Origin: Oscillatoriales cyanobacterium USR001
Lineage (GTDB): Bacteria > Cyanobacteriota > Cyanobacteriia > Cyanobacteriales > Microcoleaceae
Direction of reading: 5' to 3'
DNA length: 64,000 nt
NCBI GenBank assembly: GCA_001698425.1
Contig: MBRE01000046.1
Coordinates: forward strand, 1 to 64,000
A model generated the notes under the pieces. It searched no databases. It was not told the DNA's origin and worked only from the letters and a program-made list of their open reading frames with translations. Positions within the stretch are counted from its first letter, which is position 1. Each line of letters starts with the position of its first letter. Both the position numbers and the translations under genes were made by a program. Positions 60,538 through 64,000 of this stretch are shown in pieces.

Positions 60538-61170
60538 TTAATATTTAAAATCTAAGATCGAAAGATCCTCCGGGCGATCGATATCAGCTAATGGGAGAAG
60601 ATTAGCAAAAGTCAAATTAAGCTCCTCCGCGATCGCGATCGTCTGAGCAAAAACTTCCCCACTTCCCCAATTAATTCCCCTCAAAATTTCCGGCACAAAT
60701 TTTCGCATTCCAATCAGATAATATCCCCCATCTAAAGCCGGACCAAATACCAAATCGCACCCCTCAAGTTCAGCAAAAGCTAATCCCATTAATTGAGAGT
60801 TTAAATCTGGACAATCTGAACCTACAATCACAACTTTCTCCATACCACTATTAAAAGAATTCTCAAACGCTGCTGACATTTTTATTCCCAAATCACCCAT
60901 CGCCTGCTCCGCGTAAAAAATCTCGCCTCCTAGCCATTCTTCCATAAGTTTCTTGGTTCCACCTGTAAAGTGGACTTCAAGAGAAATATCCAGATTTTGG
61001 AGTTCTTTAGCTTGTAAAATTACCCCTTCAGTTAATTGTCGATGAAGAGTTACCGCACCTTCTTTTCCCAACACGGGAATCAGTCGGGTTTTGGTTTTTC
61101 CCGCTTCTGGATAACGGGTGAAAATGATTAGCTTTTCTTTCACTTTTTTTGAGGAAAACACGCTTGACAC
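60538..61170 (-). CDS. TIGR04282-family (DUF2064) glycosyltransferase, arsenosugar type
   Basis: This 210-residue GT-A-like protein contains LIIFTRYPEAGKTKTRL, then VVIVGSDCPDLNSQLMGLAF, DLVFGPALDGGYYLIGMRKF and DIDRPEDL. This family (DUF2064) includes enzymes linked to arsenosugar biosynthesis with a radical SAM partner ArsS, and others of unknown substrate. No arsS or arsM gene is in the window. The ATG overlaps nothing; an imperfect ribosome site lies upstream. Confidence 0.85.
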   Translation of the reverse strand: MSSVFSSKKVKEKLIIFTRYPEAGKTKTRLIPVLGKEGAVTLHRQLTEGVILQAKELQNLDISLEVHFTGGTKKLMEEWLGGEIFYAEQAMGDLGIKMSAAFENSFNSGMEKVVIVGSDCPDLNSQLMGLAFAELEGCDLVFGPALDGGYYLIGMRKFVPEILRGINWGSGEVFAQTIAIAEELNLTFANLLPLADIDRPEDLSILDFKY

Positions 61171-61221
61171 TAAGACACTAAGACACTAAGGAAATATCAA
61201 GAGGTATAATTAAACCCCTAA

Positions 61222-61725
61222 TTAGACGTAGCTTAAATCAGCCGGATTCATCTTCTCATAATGCTCAAAAGGTTGATGAATCCAGGGATTATCTGCTAAA
61301 TAATCTACATAGTAATCAGGCTGCAACTGCGAGCAAGCTTTGTACCAGAGAACCGCCGTGCGGATTTCTTGAATATCTGAACTATAGTGAGTATTTAGCC
61401 AGATAATACTTTGTTCTAAACTGATACCTGAATCCACTAAATCATCAACTAACAAAATATGGCTACCTAATTTATCGGTAGTCATAGTTAAATCGCGGGA
61501 AAATTTGAGATTTCCCCGCACTTGCCCTCCTGGACCACTGTAAGATGCCGTAGCTAAAATTGCCAATGGCAGATTGTAAATCCGCGATAGAATATCTCCA
61601 ATCCGCATTCCTCCCCTAGCAAGGCAGACAATTTGATTAAATTCCCATTGAGACTGATAGACTTTTGCCCCTAGTTGTTCTATTTTTTGGTGGTACTCTG
61701 GCCAAGAAACGTAAAGGTCGCTCAT
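61222..61725 (-). CDS. Phosphoribosyltransferase (Gpt-like)
   Basis: This 167-residue protein has the PRPP motif HILLVDDLVDSGISL (Asp pair) and a QIVCLARGGMRIGDILSR loop typical of purine/xanthine-type phosphoribosyltransferases. It likely salvages a nucleobase. The frame opens at a TTG at 61770 that touches the upstream stop; ATG 61725 (MSDLYVSWPEYH) is the better start. The 66-residue gene just upstream may be co-transcribed. Confidence 0.82.
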   Translation of the reverse strand: MSDLYVSWPEYHQKIEQLGAKVYQSQWEFNQIVCLARGGMRIGDILSRIYNLPLAILATASYSGPGGQVRGNLKFSRDLTMTTDKLGSHILLVDDLVDSGISLEQSIIWLNTHYSSDIQEIRTAVLWYKACSQLQPDYYVDYLADNPWIHQPFEHYEKMNPADLSYV

Positions 61726-61770
61726 TCCCGATATTATTGAAAAGGTAGAGATAGGGTATTTATTATTCAA

Positions 61771-61971
61771 TTAATCGACAACTTTCAACCAGCCTCGGCG
61801 AACAGCATGGAGTAAGCGGTTAATGGCTGTTTGATCTTCTTCTGTGAGGTTTTGTTCTAAAATTGCAACTTTCAGCTGTTGTCTGTGATTGAAAGTTAAT
61901 AAACCAGAGTGGTATACTTGAAAAATTAGCTCGGCAATTGTAAATTGAGGGAAAATAGATTGGATAATCAT
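61771..61971 (-). CDS. Small conserved hypothetical protein
   Basis: This 66-residue protein reads MIIQSIFPQFTIAELIFQVY, then FNHRQQLKVAILEQNLTEED and a tail INRLLHAVRRGWLKVVD. It is helical with no membrane segment. I recall similar 60-70 residue cyanobacterial proteins ending in RRGxLxVVD, but no function. It ends right where the phosphoribosyltransferase frame opens (TAA then TTG). Confidence 0.65.
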   Translation of the reverse strand: MIIQSIFPQFTIAELIFQVYHSGLLTFNHRQQLKVAILEQNLTEEDQTAINRLLHAVRRGWLKVVD

Positions 61972-62391
61972 TAGATTTTCTTGAACTCACTTTCTATATT
62001 TTTATCGATCTTTCTGTTAATTAATGTGATTGAACTCTGCCATAAATGTGATAATCTCTGTTTGGGCTAGTGATTTATATCAATTTTGATTTGTGATCGA
62101 TGTCAATATTTCATAGTTATCCTAAAAATAGGATAGGGGTTCTGCTTCTCAATAAAGAGGAGTATAAGCGATCGCTCTTTCTTTGAGTAAGGCGATCGCT
62201 ATCCGTACAAACATCGCACATTTTGGGAGTTGTAGATGCGATCGCGTGGGGGTGAGAAACCGGGTTTGGTGAACACTTACTCATCTCGGCGGTGATGCTT
62301 GAGCGATCTGATAATTAGACTGTGACTGACTTGGCAATGACAATAGAACTGATAATTATATTATATTCCTCAAGGGTCGTACCCGGATCTA
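61972..62391. other. Intergenic region with HIP1 sites and a family B half-arm
   Basis: This gap of about 420 bases, before the next repeat, holds three HIP1-type sites, a small palindrome ATCCTAAAAATAGGAT (62118-62133) and a family B half-arm AGAAACCGGGTTT (62255-62267). No ORF with a ribosome site and no RNA gene was recognised. Confidence 0.5.
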
Positions 62392-62470
62392 AGGAATAAA
62401 AATTAAATAACTTGATGATTAGTTTGTAGTAAGCGCAAAGAGCGCTAAAGCGCTTACTACCAACAAGCTA
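62392..62470. repeat. Palindromic MITE-like element, family A, copy 5
   Basis: Left arm GGAATAAAAATTAAATAAC and the GTAGTAAGCGC / GCGCTTACTAC hairpin are present; the right outer arm is missing. It is followed at 62470-62490 by a perfect hairpin AGGGTGGGAA/TTCCCACCCT just past the typA stop, which lacks a T run and is only a possible terminator. Confidence 0.72.
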
Positions 62471-62505
62471 GGGTGGGAAATTCCCACCCTCAAATTTTAA
62501 AGCTT

Positions 62506-64000
62506 TTAACGCTTCACTAACTTCCTACTCACCTTCCGCAAGCGAATCGATTGAGGCGTTACCTCCACCAATTCATCAGGTCCAATATACTCCAAAGCCC
62601 GCTCCAAACTCATATCTACAGGTGCTTGCAATTGCACTAATTCCTCACCGCCAGAGGCGCGGTGGTTAGTTAACTGCTTCGACTTGCAAATATTGAGTTC
62701 CAAATCTTCACCGCGATTATTTTCACCAATAATCATTCCCCGATAAACCTTAGTTCCCGGAGTAATGAAAAATACGCCGCGATCTTCAGCATTTTGCAAT
62801 GAATAATAGGTCGCAATTCCCTCCTCAAAAGAAATCAAAACCCCATTCCGACGAGCCGCAATTTCACCACCAAGGGGGCGATAATCAAGGAAACTATGAT
62901 TCATAATTCCCGCACCGCGAGTTAAGCGCATAAACTCCCCTCGGAAACCAATCAAACCCCGTGCAGGAATCGAAAATTCTATCTGAGTCCGGCCATTTCC
63001 TCCAACGTGCATATCCTGCATTTCTCCCTTGCGTTGGCCGAGACGTTCGATACAACCACCGACAGCTTCTTCGGGTACGTCTAATACCAAACACTCAAAA
63101 GGTTCGCAGATTTTGCCCGCAACTTCACGATAGATAACTTGTGGTTGAGAAACTTGAAACTCGTAACCTTCCCGGCGCATATTTTCAATCAAAATACCCA
63201 GGTGTAATTCACCCCGTCCCGATACTAAAAACTTATCGGGAGAGTCAGTTTCTTCTACGCGCAAAGCTACATTTGTTTCTAATTCTCGTAACAAGCGATC
63301 GCGCACTTGGCGAGATGTCACCAACTTCCCTTCTTGACCCGCAAACGGCGAATCATTCACCGAAAACGTCATCTGTAAAGTTGGTTCATCAACCTTAATT
63401 AACGGTAAAGCTTGCGGATCGTTCGGACAAGTAATTGTCTCACCAATATTTGCCTCAGCAAAACCCGCAACGGCGACAATATTACCAGCAGAAGATTCCG
63501 GGATATCAATTCGCTTCAGACCGTCAAATCCCATTAATTTTGTAATTTTGGACTTGATAATTGCGCCACTTTCTGTAATTAAAGCAGCTTGTTGACCCAT
63601 TCTAATCGTGCCATTATGAATGCGACCGATCACAATTCTTCCTACATATTCGGAATAATCTAAAGTCGTAACTTGCAATTGTAGCGGCTTTTCTGGGTCG
63701 CCCACTGGTGGCGGAACGTGGTCTAAAATTTCTTCAAATAGAGGTTTCATGTCCACACCTTCATCTTCAAGGTGTTTTTTGGCATAACCCCCTAAACCAG
63801 AACCAAATAAATAGGGAAATTCGCACTGATCGTCATCAGCACCGAGTTCAAGAAATAAATCTAAAACTTTATCAACTGCTTTGTGAGGGTTAGCTCGTTC
63901 GCGGTCAATTTTGTTGATAAAAACAATTGGTCGCAGACCTTTTTCTAAGGCTTTTTTCAGCACAAATCGAGTTTGTGGCATCGGCCCTTCATTAGCATCG
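62506..64000 (-). CDS. typA: GTPase TypA/BipA, N-terminus cut by the window edge
   Basis: About 497 C-terminal residues of TypA (about 600 in full) are present. The first readable residues are [18 protein letters not shown], then the G4 motif INKID, an EF-Tu-like domain II ([20 protein letters not shown]), domains III and V ([35 protein letters not shown]) and the C-terminal domain ending VSRKLVKR. The G1-G3 motifs are beyond position 64000. TypA binds ribosomes and aids translation or subunit assembly under stress. The gene is intact as far as it can be read. Confidence 0.96.
   Translation of the reverse strand, partial: DANEGPMPQTRFVLKKALEKGLRPIVFINKIDRERANPHKAVDKVLDLFLELGADDDQCEFPYLFGSGLGGYAKKHLEDEGVDMKPLFEEILDHVPPPVGDPEKPLQLQVTTLDYSEYVGRIVIGRIHNGTIRMGQQAALITESGAIIKSKITKLMGFDGLKRIDIPESSAGNIVAVAGFAEANIGETITCPNDPQALPLIKVDEPTLQMTFSVNDSPFAGQEGKLVTSRQVRDRLLRELETNVALRVEETDSPDKFLVSGRGELHLGILIENMRREGYEFQVSQPQVIYREVAGKICEPFECLVLDVPEEAVGGCIERLGQRKGEMQDMHVGGNGRTQIEFSIPARGLIGFRGEFMRLTRGAGIMNHSFLDYRPLGGEIAARRNGVLISFEEGIATYYSLQNAEDRGVFFITPGTKVYRGMIIGENNRGEDLELNICKSKQLTNHRASGGEELVQLQAPVDMSLERALEYIGPDELVEVTPQSIRLRKVSRKLVKR

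Noticed and set aside
62470..62490. Terminator for typA from the AGGGTGGGAA hairpin
   Set aside because: The stem is perfect but no T run follows on the minus strand, so it is noted as a hairpin only.

Overview
The window is chromosomal DNA of a cyanobacterium, most likely a filamentous non-heterocystous one (Oscillatoriales-type; inferred). It carries a psbE-psbF-psbL-psbJ operon with ycf48 and rubA, plus ycf54, hemJ, desB, a COP23 protein and a LabA-like protein. The HIP1 octamer GCGATCGC is frequent. Heptamer tandem repeats (TTGTTAT/TTAACTG type) and small palindromic elements fill many gaps between genes.

Layout. 1-250: the end of an rRNA operon (5S rRNA and terminator). 317-14621: a signalling block of four same-strand genes: a 2544-aa hybrid histidine kinase (2 CBS, 3 GAF, 11 PAS, kinase, REC), a related 1349-aa hybrid kinase whose N-terminal REC has Glu at the phospho-acceptor site, and two short REC-kinases with near-identical REC domains. 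14657-15150: a mosaic of gene debris. 15200-24400: mostly housekeeping genes (ycf54, pdxJ, CHAD, surE, desB, DUF3370, a Spy/CpxP-like secreted protein, hemJ). 24550-26350: three tandem Uma2 genes. 26450-33200: a GDSL hydrolase behind a perfect CRP-type site, a beta-CASP-like hydrolase, a PD-(D/E)XK-like protein, a B12-binding radical SAM protein and a SemiSWEET. 33340-35150: DUF29 and two more Uma2 genes. 35376-37491: the rubA-ycf48-psbEFLJ cluster.

37549-43826 is the most interesting stretch: an island between two identical 35-bp direct repeats, with no HIP1 site inside its operon. Four tightly packed minus-strand genes encode, in order of transcription, a DUF6884-like protein, a HerA-type ATPase, a NurA-like nuclease candidate, and a tRNA-guanine-transglycosylase-fold protein resembling DpdA (the enzyme that puts 7-deazaguanine into DNA). 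I read this as a candidate DNA base-modification and processing, or defence, system. Two unrecognised small genes stand divergently beside it.

43926-64000: lptC, a LabA-like NYN protein, metG, an acyltransferase/hydrolase pair resembling a split plant phytyl ester synthase, a Ser/Thr kinase, an orphan xisI, a trypsin-TPR protein with a perfect 102-bp internal duplication, a DUF4351 remnant, a COP23-peptidase pair, a NUDIX hydrolase, a ThiO-like oxidase, adhE, an arsenosugar-type glycosyltransferase, a phosphoribosyltransferase with a small upstream protein, and typA running off the right edge.

No CRISPR array, tRNA gene, complete insertion sequence or replication origin was recognised by reading. 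All function calls come from visible motifs and remembered family patterns; no database search was run.
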